Below are positions 52,203-61,571 of a stretch of 64,000 bases of DNA, piece after piece (position 1 is the first letter of the stretch; each line of letters opens with the position of its first letter). The notes under the pieces were generated by a model that was not told the DNA's origin, did not search any database, and saw nothing but the letters and a program-made list of their open reading frames with translations. Origin of the DNA: Parvimonas micra (lineage in GTDB: Bacteria; Bacillota; Clostridia; Tissierellales; Peptoniphilaceae); the NCBI RefSeq assembly GCF_037482165.1, contig NZ_CP148048.1, positions 1,364,001 to 1,428,000 on the forward strand, in the 5' to 3' direction. The translations under genes were made by a program, and so were the position numbers.

Positions 52203-53479
52203 ACTTCCATCCTTTTATTGTTTCTATAATACTTATATAAAATAGCTATCATAATCCAAAACTCTGTTACATACCAGAAAGATAAAGATAAGAATAATTG
52301 GCAAGAAACTGTAAAGAATACTATATAGAGTTCTCTCCAAAGTCTATCTTTACATAAAAACATCTTTATTGTCTGAATTAATAAAAATACTAGAATTCCA
52401 ACTCCTACTAATCCAAAACTACATACCATTTCTAAAACTATATTATGTGAATATCCTACAAAGTGTTCAGGAAATACAAAAGGTCTATCTCCATATGCAC
52501 CATAACCAAATACCCAGTTATCTTTTATTGCTTTTCTAACTAATGTCCAAATTTCATTTCTACCACTATCGTCCGTGATACTTGATTCAAGTAGTTTTGT
52601 TATAGTTCTAGTTTTCAAACCAAGATTTTGGAAAGTATTTATAAGAAAATCATAAATTTCATTTTTAAATAAAAATATAAGTCCTAAAACTCCAATTATT
52701 ATAGTTATTTTTTTCAAACTTTTTCTTTTATTATCAAGATGTATTGAATTAGAAATAGCCATAAAAATTAAAAATAATATTGGTAAAAACAATGCACCTC
52801 TTGAGCCTTGAAAAAATATCATTCCTATACAAAGTATGCTTAAAAGCAAGTCTTTTGGTTTTTTTTCTTTCATATAAACGTAAAGAAAAACTATTGTAGG
52901 AAAAATCAAAGTATATCCAAAACTCAAACTATATAATCTTGTTACCTTTGCTCCCACATGGTTTACGTCAACCCAATATCCACGAATAAGTCTTGGAATA
53001 TAAACTGAAATAAATATCTTTAAGAAATTTAGATATGAAAAATTTTTAATTATTTTATAAAAATCTTTAGGATCATCTAAAATGGAAAAAAACAAAAGTG
53101 CATAAATAGCTGAATCCGGTCTAAAAACTCTTAACAATCCATATTCTTTTCTAAAATAGAAATATCTATATTGAGGAAAAAATACATAATTAATTAGAAA
53201 ACTCAATGCAGAAAAAATATAAATTAAGAAAAATAATTTACTATCTTTTAATATCTCTTTATCTTCTCTATAATATCTTATTAATAAAAGTATTGGAAAA
53301 GAAGCTACTGCGAATAATACAATTTCTCTAGGATTTCCTTCAATATTCAATCTATGAAGAAAAAATCTAGCTGCTGTAAGAAAAAAGTCGCTAAGTAACC
53401 ATAAAAATACCAATAATTTAGGAAAATTTTCTTTAGTTATTGAAAAATGTAATCTTCTTTCTCTAATACTTAAAAGCAT
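52178..53479 (-). CDS. Wzy-type polymerase / O-antigen ligase-like membrane protein
   Basis: A 433-residue protein with about 11 hydrophobic helices. The large outer loop after residue 290 includes TDDSGRNEIWTLVRKAIKDN and FGYGAYGDRPF, as in Wzy_C/O-antigen ligase proteins (the R-x-x-x-W and G-x-G-x motifs). It joins glycan repeat units on the outer membrane face in Wzx/Wzy pathways. It overlaps both neighbours (threonine aldolase-like and wzx-like). Polymerase versus ligase cannot be separated by sequence alone; with Wzx and CpsD present, polymerase is likelier. Confidence 0.85.
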   Translation of the reverse strand: MLLSIRERRLHFSITKENFPKLLVFLWLLSDFFLTAARFFLHRLNIEGNPREIVLFAVASFPILLLIRYYREDKEILKDSKLFFLIYIFSALSFLINYVFFPQYRYFYFRKEYGLLRVFRPDSAIYALLFFSILDDPKDFYKIIKNFSYLNFLKIFISVYIPRLIRGYWVDVNHVGAKVTRLYSLSFGYTLIFPTIVFLYVYMKEKKPKDLLLSILCIGMIFFQGSRGALFLPILFLIFMAISNSIHLDNKRKSLKKITIIIGVLGLIFLFKNEIYDFLINTFQNLGLKTRTITKLLESSITDDSGRNEIWTLVRKAIKDNWVFGYGAYGDRPFVFPEHFVGYSHNIVLEMVCSFGLVGVGILVFLLIQTIKMFLCKDRLWRELYIVFFTVSCQLFLSLSFWYVTEFWIMIAILYKYYRNNKRMEVCQRLKEM

Positions 53480-54500
53480 TTTTTAACTCCTGTAAAAATA
53501 GTTCTACTTCTTCTTCTTTTGTAGACCAACTTGTTACTAATCTTATCTCAGTATGTTCTGAATCTATCTTCTCAATTGTTTCCCAATCAAATTTATCTTT
53601 TAATTTAGCTAATATTTTATTAGGAAATACAAAAAATTGTTGGTTAGACGGGCTTTCAATTCTTGATTTCAAACCTAAATCTAAAATCCCTTTTTTTAAC
53701 TTAATTGCTAATCTATTAGAATAAGCACCAATATTCTTATAAAGGTCACCTTCCATTAGTCTTTCAAATTGTAATCCTAATAACCAACCTTTAGCTAAAA
53801 CTCCGCCTCTTTGCTTTGCAATATATCCAAAATCTTCTTTTAATCTATCATTAATTATTACAAGTGCTTCACCAAATAAAGCCCCATTTTTTGTTCCACC
53901 TATATAAAAAGAATCACATAATTCAGCTAGCAACTCATAAGTAACATCAGAGCAATCAAGTGCACTTGCAAGCCTTGCCCCATCACAATATAAATACAAA
54001 TTATGTTTATCACAAGCTTTTCTTAAATTATAAAGCTCTTCTTTTGTATAAACTGTTCCTACCTCAGTCGTTTGACTTATGTAAACTAATTTAGGTTTTA
54101 CAATTAGTATTCCTGCATGGTCCCAATTTTGCTCTCCACAAGCTTTTTCAATATCTTCAACTGTTACTTTCCCATCTTTTCCTGTAACTTCAATACACTT
54201 GTGTCCTGTTGCTTCTATGGAACCAGTTTCATGAACACATATATGTCCTGTCTTTACAGCTATAACAGCTTCATGGGGACGTAAAAAAGCACAAATTGCT
54301 ACCAAATTAGTTTGAGTTCCGCCAGAAAAAATACGAACATAGGCATTTTCATTTTTTATTTTTTCTCTAATCAACTTTATAGCATTTTCAGTATGATAAT
54401 CTCTTCCATAAGGATTGTTATTTTCAAAATTATTATTAATCATTACTTCTAAAATTTCGGGACAAGCCCCATTGCTATAATCGTTAACAAAACTTATCAT
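53463..54500 (-). CDS. PLP-dependent beta-eliminating lyase / low-specificity threonine aldolase-like enzyme
   Basis: A 345-residue fold-type I PLP enzyme. MISFVNDYSNGACPEIL leads, RIFSGGTQTNLVAI binds phosphate, and Asp173 in LYCDGARLASAL pairs with the pyridine nitrogen. The Schiff-base Lys204 is in YIGGTKNGALFGEA. This is the threonine aldolase family, which cleaves or forms beta-hydroxy amino acids (threonine or serine plus aldehyde/glycine). Its location inside the glycan operon, overlapping wzy, suggests it makes or handles an amino-acid substituent rather than doing general metabolism. That is inference. Confidence 0.88.
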   Translation of the reverse strand: MISFVNDYSNGACPEILEVMINNNFENNNPYGRDYHTENAIKLIREKIKNENAYVRIFSGGTQTNLVAICAFLRPHEAVIAVKTGHICVHETGSIEATGHKCIEVTGKDGKVTVEDIEKACGEQNWDHAGILIVKPKLVYISQTTEVGTVYTKEELYNLRKACDKHNLYLYCDGARLASALDCSDVTYELLAELCDSFYIGGTKNGALFGEALVIINDRLKEDFGYIAKQRGGVLAKGWLLGLQFERLMEGDLYKNIGAYSNRLAIKLKKGILDLGLKSRIESPSNQQFFVFPNKILAKLKDKFDWETIEKIDSEHTEIRLVTSWSTKEEEVELFLQELKNAFKY

Positions 54501-54514
54501 AACATTCCTCCGAA

Positions 54515-55504
54515 TTATAATTCATCCAAATATTGTTTATAATAAGGCCATCTTCCCTCTTTAGTAGTAATTTGTTCGGCATCTGGGTCAGCACCAGGAT
54601 TCCCTTCAACTAATTCTACTTTATAATCCTTAGTTATTACAACATCCCAACCTATATATCTCATATCAAGAACTACTTTTGCAGCCCTTTTAATCGTATC
54701 TACAACTTCATTCCAAATTGGAACTTGGAAGCCTACTATTTGAGTATTTGAATCTGGATGGAAGATATGCCAATCATTATTTTTATCTAAACCTTTAGTA
54801 CAAACTATTCCAGTTTTTGGATCTACATAAGAAGCAATTCCCATATGATGAAAATTATCCGCTATTTTACCTTTCCTCCCAATTCTTAGTAATGCACCAA
54901 TTATTTCAACTTCACCATTAGCTCTAACAAAAGAAACTACTCTTATACTATTTATAGAAGTATCATTAAAATCAGACATTTCCTTGCATTGATTTAAAGA
55001 TTCTTCGCAAAGAATATTTTGTTTTTTATACTCCTCAAAGCATTTTTCTACATCTTCTATCTCGCTAACAGAAACTTTCTTTACTCCTAAACCAAACATT
55101 CCACAAGGGTCTTTTGCAAAAAAGGTATCCTTACCATCTAAAAATTTAATAAAGTCTGATAAGTTTGCATCTTTTGTATCTATCCAATCTCTTTGTAAAA
55201 AATCAGCAAACTTCTTATCAAATTCAGGTTTTTGGTCAAAAATATATCTATGTTCTGGATTATTTGCTCTTTGCATCATCTCTATTAATCTTCCATGAAC
55301 AAAATATTTTCTTCTTTCTGGTTTTGTCTTCCAATAAAAACCATATTGAATATAGTCGAGCAAATATACTCCATGAAATTTCCATTCTACAACAAAATCA
55401 AAGAAAACTCTTATCTTCTTAAAAAATGATATATCCTCTGGTAAATTAGATGTTATATCTCTATTAAATCTTGATATTTTACTAAATAAACTTTCTCTTT
55501 CCAT
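54515..55504 (-). CDS. Sugar-transfer-associated ATP-grasp protein (copy 1)
   Basis: A 329-residue enzyme with the ATPgrasp_ST pattern. It has a KDPCGMFGLGVKKVS nucleotide loop, NDTSINSIRVVSFVRANGEV, LLRIGRKGKIADNFHHMG, and the terminal metal-binding Glu/Asn of GWDVVITKDYKVELVEGNPG. ATP-grasp enzymes activate a carboxyl group as acyl-phosphate and join it to an amine or thiol. This subfamily occurs in exopolysaccharide clusters; its exact reaction is unproven. Paralogous to the protein at 57217-58278. I chose the ATG at 55504; a TTG four codons upstream is possible. Confidence 0.85.
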   Translation of the reverse strand: MERESLFSKISRFNRDITSNLPEDISFFKKIRVFFDFVVEWKFHGVYLLDYIQYGFYWKTKPERRKYFVHGRLIEMMQRANNPEHRYIFDQKPEFDKKFADFLQRDWIDTKDANLSDFIKFLDGKDTFFAKDPCGMFGLGVKKVSVSEIEDVEKCFEEYKKQNILCEESLNQCKEMSDFNDTSINSIRVVSFVRANGEVEIIGALLRIGRKGKIADNFHHMGIASYVDPKTGIVCTKGLDKNNDWHIFHPDSNTQIVGFQVPIWNEVVDTIKRAAKVVLDMRYIGWDVVITKDYKVELVEGNPGADPDAEQITTKEGRWPYYKQYLDEL

Positions 55505-55520
55505 AATTTTTCCCAATACC

Positions 55521-56075
55521 TTACTTATTTTTTATTTTATAAAATTGTTCCCAAATTTCATCTTCACATTCTTTAGAAATTTCTTGTTTCGACTTATTAA
55601 ATTCATGTTCTAGCTTAAATTCTGCACGTTTTTTAACTAAAGATTCAAAATCTCCTATTACTTTAGCAGGTACTCCTCCAACAACAGAATTATCCGGAAT
55701 ATCTTTAGTAACACAACTTCCTGCTGCTATTACAACATTATTTCCAATTTTTACATCATACATAATCTGTGAATTAGAACCGATAAATACATTATCTCCT
55801 ATATCTATACAACCTACTTTTTCAGTAAATTGTCCTCTGCCAAGTCCATTTAACATGTAATGTATTACATCATGAGTAACAAAATTAACTCCTGAAGCAA
55901 TCCAAACATTATTTCCAATGCTAATTAAATTAGGATACAACGGTATTTTTCTTGAATTTATCATCACTCTATTTCCACATTTTCTAAAAACATTATGTTT
56001 TTTCAAATATTCAACTCTCTTCATTGGTGATTTTATAAAAAGAGTTCTTAAAATCATAAAATATCTGGAGCTCAT
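55521..56075 (-). CDS. Left-handed beta-helix (hexapeptide) acyltransferase
   Basis: A 184-residue transferase of the LbH/CysE-NeuD type. Isoleucine-rich hexapeptide rungs run from about residue 50 to 155: [45 protein letters not shown]. The closing motif is [15 protein letters not shown] His in [11 protein letters not shown] lies at the usual catalytic place. Members O- or N-acylate sugars with acetyl-CoA. In this operon it likely acetylates a sugar or amino substituent of the glycan. Confidence 0.87.
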   Translation of the reverse strand: MSSRYFMILRTLFIKSPMKRVEYLKKHNVFRKCGNRVMINSRKIPLYPNLISIGNNVWIASGVNFVTHDVIHYMLNGLGRGQFTEKVGCIDIGDNVFIGSNSQIMYDVKIGNNVVIAAGSCVTKDIPDNSVVGGVPAKVIGDFESLVKKRAEFKLEHEFNKSKQEISKECEDEIWEQFYKIKNK

Positions 56076-56103
56076 TTCTACTCACTTTCATTTTTAAAAA
56101 TTT

Positions 56104-57207
56104 TTATAAACAATCATTTAATATTTTTTTAATATTTTCTTCTCCAAGTCTTTCCGGTGTTCTTCCATTTGCTCTCATATCCACACCTAAAGCTGAACTT
56201 GCAATTTCTATTAGAGAAGTTGCTATCGGAGTTTTTATTCCTAAAGATTTTCCTAAAGATTCTAACATTACCAAGCCTTGAGGAACATCTTCAGTTATAT
56301 ATCTAGAATTAACATTTGTCGGAGCCTTTGCTCTTGTAGGCATAGAAGCATAAGCAAAGAAAACTTCTTTTGCATCTTGACTGTCATCTAATGAATTTCT
56401 AAATTTACAAGCTTCAACATAGGACATTCTTTTTAAACCTAATTTTTCTAGAATATTCATTTTTTCATCATCCAAAGCTTCCAAAATGTTCCAAACATGT
56501 TCTGTAAAAGCATAGTGATACATGCAAAAATTTTCTTTCATAGAGTCAATCATTGGAATACTTAAGACGGAGCCGATAGTATGTACTATCATATTAGGAT
56601 TATGCAATCCAGCTTCTGCTACATTTTTTAAATAGTGGAAAGGAAATCCTAATTTTTCCAGTTTTTCTTTGGCATATTCTAAATTTTTCACAGGATATAC
56701 TCCAAGTGGATTTCTTACATTTCTAAAACCAACTCTAAATTTCCCGTTTTCAATTATTCTTCCGTCAATAAAAGAGCTTTGCGCTTCAACTATTGTAATA
56801 TCTTTTTTGCAATATTTTAAAAGATATGCTGTTGAAAAATATCCAGGATTTATTAGAATGATTTGTCCATCAACTATATATTCAGATACTCTTTTTATGA
56901 CCTCTTCATGATAATTAGTTTGAATATAGATTAAAACTATATCCATTTTTGAAATTTCAGACAAATCTCTTGTAACTTTGGAAATATAACCTACTTTTTC
57001 TACCTTTTCCTGTTCATCAGGATTCATACAACCGTCATCTCCAAAGTCTATTAGAGTCATTTTTCCATTATTTTTTTCAAGATAATTAAAATTGTCATCA
57101 TGTATAGAATTAGATGTCTTTATTAAAGTAACATCCAGTCCTCTATATGCCATATCTCCTGCAACTGCACAGCCTCCATTGCCAGCACCTACAACAGCTA
57201 CTTTCAT
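56104..57207 (-). CDS. NAD(P)-dependent opine dehydrogenase
   Basis: A 367-residue member of the octopine/nopaline dehydrogenase family. The Rossmann motif is VAVVGAGNGGCAVAGDMA (3-20). The C-terminal domain has AGLHNPNMIVHTIGSVLSIP (catalytic His region) and SRYITEDVPQGLVMLESLGK. The family reductively couples an amino acid's amine with an alpha-keto acid, giving N-carboxyalkyl amino acids (opines). Opine-type residues such as carboxyethyl-lysine or -alanine decorate some bacterial surface polysaccharides. With ATP-grasp neighbours on both sides, it probably makes such a substituent (inference). Confidence 0.88.
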   Translation of the reverse strand: MKVAVVGAGNGGCAVAGDMAYRGLDVTLIKTSNSIHDDNFNYLEKNNGKMTLIDFGDDGCMNPDEQEKVEKVGYISKVTRDLSEISKMDIVLIYIQTNYHEEVIKRVSEYIVDGQIILINPGYFSTAYLLKYCKKDITIVEAQSSFIDGRIIENGKFRVGFRNVRNPLGVYPVKNLEYAKEKLEKLGFPFHYLKNVAEAGLHNPNMIVHTIGSVLSIPMIDSMKENFCMYHYAFTEHVWNILEALDDEKMNILEKLGLKRMSYVEACKFRNSLDDSQDAKEVFFAYASMPTRAKAPTNVNSRYITEDVPQGLVMLESLGKSLGIKTPIATSLIEIASSALGVDMRANGRTPERLGEENIKKILNDCL

Positions 57208-57216
57208 AAATTCCTC

Positions 57217-58278
57217 CTAATTTTGACTATATTGTAAAGTTTTTGTTATAAAAACTTCTTCTAATACTTCATCTGTTAAATCTCCAAATGTAGGACCAAA
57301 AGTTATTTGATTAGCTCCTGGTGTAACATTGTATTCAATGAAAACCGGATCTCCACTTTCATCAATGCTAAAGTCCCAACCAATTAATTTAAAATGAGCT
57401 AATTTTCTATGTTCATTTTTAACTATTTCTATAACCTTATCAAATGAAGGTACAAATCTACCCTTAAATTCAATTCCTTCATCAGTTTTTTCAATCCATT
57501 CAGCTTTTCTATTTACTCCCTTTTCTTGAAGTGTTCCGTCAGGATTAATTACACAAGCATATCCACCTGCACCAATATTGTCAACTCTAGCACCTTTTGC
57601 TCCAATTCTCAAAATAGATGAGAGTATATGAACTTTTCCTTTAAAGAAAAATGAAATTACTCTAACTGTATTTAGAGATGATTCATTTAATTCATTTAAA
57701 AGAGCATGCTGTTTTACAAAATCTTGAGCAATAAAATTTGCTTTAAGGTCATCAAAAGCCTGTGAAATAATTTCTCTTTTTATATTATTTTCATCAAAAA
57801 AAGTTATAAGTCTTCCTTCGCCGCTATCTATAGACGGTTTTAACATAAATTTATTTTCTTTTAAGCAAATATCCACCGCTTCTTCTTTAGTTATCGGATT
57901 AAAATCGGCATCATAATAGACACTTGCTATATTCATTATAATTGTTCTTGGTCTTTTTATATCTCTAAACCAAACTGAATGAAGACATTTATCTTCTCCA
58001 AATCTTCTAAATTGCGGGTTACTGAAATACGGAACTATAACTCCATAAAATAAATCATCAGGTATGTATCTAGGATCTAAATCATGACTTCTATCCCAAA
58101 AGATTTGATACCACATTTTGGCGGGTTTTAGCCCATATTTTTTCCAATAAGGTATGACTATTTTTTTATAGTCTTCTGTACAGTCATATCCTCCATTCAT
58201 CCTTTTTAATCTTAATTTTGCAGACTTTTCTGGCTTTATGTTTTCTAAAAGTTGATTCCATAAAAAAATTAAAATCAT
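57217..58278 (-). CDS. Sugar-transfer-associated ATP-grasp protein (copy 2)
   Basis: A 353-residue protein. It has KFMLKPSIDSGEGRLITFF (nucleotide Lys and Gly-rich loop), NESSLNTVRVISFFFKGKVH, SILRIGAKGARVDNIGAGG, and GWDFSIDESGDPVFIEYNV, whose Glu and Asn bind metal. This is the same ATPgrasp_ST family as the product of 54515-55504. The two have different N-terminal lengths (the MNGGYDC region here), so they may act on different acceptors. It ends 10 bp before the opine dehydrogenase gene. Confidence 0.86.
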   Translation of the reverse strand: MILIFLWNQLLENIKPEKSAKLRLKRMNGGYDCTEDYKKIVIPYWKKYGLKPAKMWYQIFWDRSHDLDPRYIPDDLFYGVIVPYFSNPQFRRFGEDKCLHSVWFRDIKRPRTIIMNIASVYYDADFNPITKEEAVDICLKENKFMLKPSIDSGEGRLITFFDENNIKREIISQAFDDLKANFIAQDFVKQHALLNELNESSLNTVRVISFFFKGKVHILSSILRIGAKGARVDNIGAGGYACVINPDGTLQEKGVNRKAEWIEKTDEGIEFKGRFVPSFDKVIEIVKNEHRKLAHFKLIGWDFSIDESGDPVFIEYNVTPGANQITFGPTFGDLTDEVLEEVFITKTLQYSQN

Positions 58279-58317
58279 CTATTTTTTTTCTTACTCCACT
58301 TCTCACAGAAATTCTCC

Positions 58318-59298
58318 TTATCTAATGATTTTTACTTCATTATATTTCATCATATATATATTTTCATCATAGTTTCCAATTTCAACTTCATTTTTTATTC
58401 CCTTTAAGTTAGAAATAATCATCTTCATATGATTACATCCACTTTCATAAGCATGAGGATAACCGCCGCCAAATCTTGGATTAACTTCTGAAATGTAATA
58501 TTCTCCATCAATTTCAAAAATGTCAATATCTATTTGTCCTCTATATCCTGCAGATTTTACGAAATTCTTAACTAAAGTAAATAGTTTTTCATCTTTAAAA
58601 GATACTGACTTATCAGTTTCTCCTGCTCTCATAAGCAATTTTTTCTTTGCAAAAATCGAACAAATTTCTCCACTTATTAAATCTATATAGACATCAACTC
58701 CAAATTCTTGTCCTTTTAAAAATTCTTGAATCATTAAATTATCAGAATTTTTAAATAACAAATCTAAAGTTTCCATATTTTCAACTTTATTTATTGCGAC
58801 TGATGCACTTCCCTTAATGGGTTTTACAAAAACAGGGAAGTCAATTTTGTTATTTTCATAGTCTTTTATAAATTCTTCTCTATTATCATAGCTTTTTGCA
58901 GTTTTATATCCATTTTCAGTCAACCAATTAAACATTCTAATTTTATCCAAGCTCATTTCACATAATTCATAAGGAGAACCTATAATTTTTACTCCTAATT
59001 CTGCAAATTTTGCTTCATTTTTAGCTAATAGAGATAGTTCGGGATCTATTAAACTTAAAACTCCAGAAATTTTTTCTTTTTTGCATATTTCTAAAATTCT
59101 TTCAATATATCCATCTGAAAAAATCCCCGGAACAATATAAAATTTATCTGCTTCATAAATGGAAGGAGCTAAATTGCTCATATCTGTTGCAATTACTTTT
59201 CCCGTTCTATTTCCATTTTTATCTACAAGATTTCCTTTAAAATATTCAATTATCTTATTTCTCGTCCCTGAACTCAAGACTAAAACATTAACTTCCAT
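58318..59298 (-). CDS. ATP-grasp carboxylate-amine/thiol ligase (carbamoyl-phosphate synthase-like)
   Basis: A 326-residue ligase. The N-terminal pre-ATP-grasp domain begins MEVNVLVLSSGTRNKI. A central ATP-grasp region contains FPVFVKPIKGSASVAINKVE and LMIQEFLKGQEFGVDVYIDL. Metal-binding YYISEVNPRFGGGYPHAYES closes it. The PylC/CarB-like shape suggests ligation of a carboxylate to an amine via acyl-phosphate. ATG 59298 has a better site than a start four codons upstream. It lies 15 bp after the PLP-enzyme gene. Confidence 0.87.
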   Translation of the reverse strand: MEVNVLVLSSGTRNKIIEYFKGNLVDKNGNRTGKVIATDMSNLAPSIYEADKFYIVPGIFSDGYIERILEICKKEKISGVLSLIDPELSLLAKNEAKFAELGVKIIGSPYELCEMSLDKIRMFNWLTENGYKTAKSYDNREEFIKDYENNKIDFPVFVKPIKGSASVAINKVENMETLDLLFKNSDNLMIQEFLKGQEFGVDVYIDLISGEICSIFAKKKLLMRAGETDKSVSFKDEKLFTLVKNFVKSAGYRGQIDIDIFEIDGEYYISEVNPRFGGGYPHAYESGCNHMKMIISNLKGIKNEVEIGNYDENIYMMKYNEVKIIR

Positions 59299-59313
59299 AA
59301 TTTCTCCCATAAA

Positions 59314-60252
59314 TTATATATTTTTATTTTTTAAATAATCAAAAAACAGCGGTGTTCCACCAGTATGAATAAAAAGTATATTTTTACCTGAAATATTATT
59401 TTTTTCAATATACTTCTCCATTCCATTATATGCCTTTGCAGTGTAAGTTGAATCCATCGGAATCCCATAATTCGAAATCATATTTTCTATGGTCTTAGAA
59501 ATATCATCATTCATATTTCCATATCCATTTCCTACATAATCATCAACAAATATTGTTGACTCTTCTATTAAGCTTGAATCTTTTTCTATATTTTTTTCGC
59601 TAAAATATTCATAAATACTTGATAATACAATATCTCTTCCTCTTGGATTTTTTCTGGCAATACTAATTCCGACAATTTTTCTGTTATCATTATTAATCAA
59701 TTTTCCACAAACAAGACCTGCCTGAGTTGTTCCAGTTCCTGATGCAAAGAATATATAATCAAAAGTAATTCCATTTTCTTTTTCATATTCTTTTATTTCT
59801 TCATAGCAATCTACATAGGCTCTTGTTCCCAAGTTTCCATGTCCACCACCTTGAATAAAATAAGGCTTCTTACCAGAATTTTTCAAAGATTCTAATGTTT
59901 TCTCTATTGTATCAGATACTTCATTTACAGAAACAACTTGGATTTTAGCATCAAATAAATTCATCATACTTTGATTGAAAGTCTCTTCAAATGCTTCTTT
60001 AGGACTGATTATATAACATTCCAATCCTCTTTGTTTTGCCATATTTGAAATTATTCTGCAATGATTAGAGCTTCCGCTTCCATAGGTTACAACAGAATCA
60101 AAATTTCCTCTATCAATTTCATCAAAAAAATATTTTGCTTTTCTTGCTTTATTTCCACCAAATGAAAAAGGGATTAAATCCTCTCTTTTCATACAAATAA
60201 AATTAGAATTATAATCTCCCAATCTATGAATACAAGTTTTATATTTTTTCAT
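59314..60252 (-). CDS. PLP-dependent enzyme of the ACC deaminase/D-cysteine desulfhydrase family
   Basis: A 312-residue fold-type II PLP enzyme. The Schiff-base Lys35 is in FSFGGNKARKAKYF, and GSGSSNHCRIISN lies next to the cofactor. FIQGGGHGNLGTRAYVDC and the phosphate cradle FFASGTGTTQAGLV follow. The family includes ACC deaminase and D-cysteine desulfhydrase, but sequence context often decides function. Here it is embedded in the glycan operon between two ATP-grasp genes (2 and 15 bp). It might supply a modified amino acid such as a D- or diamino acid (inference). Confidence 0.87.
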   Translation of the reverse strand: MKKYKTCIHRLGDYNSNFICMKREDLIPFSFGGNKARKAKYFFDEIDRGNFDSVVTYGSGSSNHCRIISNMAKQRGLECYIISPKEAFEETFNQSMMNLFDAKIQVVSVNEVSDTIEKTLESLKNSGKKPYFIQGGGHGNLGTRAYVDCYEEIKEYEKENGITFDYIFFASGTGTTQAGLVCGKLINNDNRKIVGISIARKNPRGRDIVLSSIYEYFSEKNIEKDSSLIEESTIFVDDYVGNGYGNMNDDISKTIENMISNYGIPMDSTYTAKAYNGMEKYIEKNNISGKNILFIHTGGTPLFFDYLKNKNI

Positions 60253-60253
60253 A

Positions 60254-61549
60254 TTATTCCTTATCTACAACTTCAAATTGTATAAGTCCTTCTTTGTACT
60301 CTTTTCTTAAAGTTTCAAAATCAGTGTAGTGAATGTATATATTATCTCCAGATTCATCTGTTATTGTCAATAATTCATTAACTTTTTTTATAGTATCACA
60401 CATTTCTTCACAATCTTTGCCATAAATTTTGACAATTCCCATATTAACATTTGCTCTTACGGAGTCACCTTGTCTTTTAGGCATATCAATTACAACATTA
60501 TTTAATTTTAAAACTTCATCAAGACCTTCCATTTTGTCTACGACCGCTTCATGAGTAGTAAATAAATCATAAGCTCCAGCACATTTAATATAAGCACTGT
60601 CTAAAGGCTTAGGAAGATCAGATTTTTTATGTTCCTTTCCTAGAGCAAATTCTATCATCCATTTATAAGTATTAAATCCTGAAATTTTTTCATGAACTGC
60701 ATATATTCCCGGGCCCGCAAATCTATGTCCCATTTCTAAAGCATAAAAATGTCCGTCATTATCATACATTAATTCAGTCCAAGCTATTCCATTTTTACAA
60801 CCTGCATCTTTAAAAACTTTAATAAGAGGTTCGTTTACCTCTTCTAAATATTGTTTTAAGTGACAAGAAGATATATATTCTATTGAATATAAATTTTCTG
60901 CCATTCTCGGTTCATGATGCATAGAAGTATAATATGAAAGCACAATTTCGCCATCAGCTATTACATAATATCCTGTGTACTCTCCACCTTTTAATTGTTT
61001 TTCAACGATTATATTTTCATTATCTGATATTGCTCTAGCTTTTTTATATCCTTCAATTAATTCTTCTTTATTATTACAGTAGCTCATACCTCTGTTTCCA
61101 CTTTTGTCTACAGGTTTTACTACTACGGGATATTTAATATTCTTTAAACTATCTTCAGATAATTCATCATTAAGATGATAATCTTCCGCAACTCTAACAC
61201 CATGTTTCAAGCATAAGTCTTTAAATTTTCTCTTATTCCTTGAAACTTCCCAAGCATTATCGCTTGAACAGTATAAAGGCAAGTCTAGTCTTTTACAGAT
61301 TTCTCTACAATTTTCAATGTTAAATTCACTAGCTCCAGCTAGAATACCGTCTATATTTTCTTCTTTTATTTTTTTTATCAAAATTTCAATATCAGTAGTG
61401 CTAATATTCCACGCTTCATCTGCTATTTCCTTTGTTGGAGAAGTTGTCATCAAGTCTGTAACTATTACATAGACACCCATTTTCTTGGCTTCTTCAACTA
61501 AGTGAACGGTACTAAAATCACTACCTAATATTAATAATTTTTTGCCCAT
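60254..61549 (-). CDS. ATP-grasp ligase (PurK/PurT-like)
   Basis: A 431-residue ligase. It begins MGKKLLILGSDFSTVHLVEE (Rossmann-like pre-ATP-grasp domain). It contains YPVVVKPVDKSGNRGMSYCN, IIVEKQLKGGEYTGYYVIAD and HFYALEMGHRFAGPGIYAVH with the metal Glu. The PurK/PurT-like region is followed by a C-terminal domain of about 120 residues ending in the operon's next gene. Likely joins a carboxylate to an amine on the glycan precursor or makes an amide building block. Start at ATG 61549 (MGKKLL); a start four codons upstream is possible. Confidence 0.86.
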   Translation of the reverse strand: MGKKLLILGSDFSTVHLVEEAKKMGVYVIVTDLMTTSPTKEIADEAWNISTTDIEILIKKIKEENIDGILAGASEFNIENCREICKRLDLPLYCSSDNAWEVSRNKRKFKDLCLKHGVRVAEDYHLNDELSEDSLKNIKYPVVVKPVDKSGNRGMSYCNNKEELIEGYKKARAISDNENIIVEKQLKGGEYTGYYVIADGEIVLSYYTSMHHEPRMAENLYSIEYISSCHLKQYLEEVNEPLIKVFKDAGCKNGIAWTELMYDNDGHFYALEMGHRFAGPGIYAVHEKISGFNTYKWMIEFALGKEHKKSDLPKPLDSAYIKCAGAYDLFTTHEAVVDKMEGLDEVLKLNNVVIDMPKRQGDSVRANVNMGIVKIYGKDCEEMCDTIKKVNELLTITDESGDNIYIHYTDFETLRKEYKEGLIQFEVVDKE

Positions 61550-61571
61550 AAATCTCTCCAATTTTGCTTAT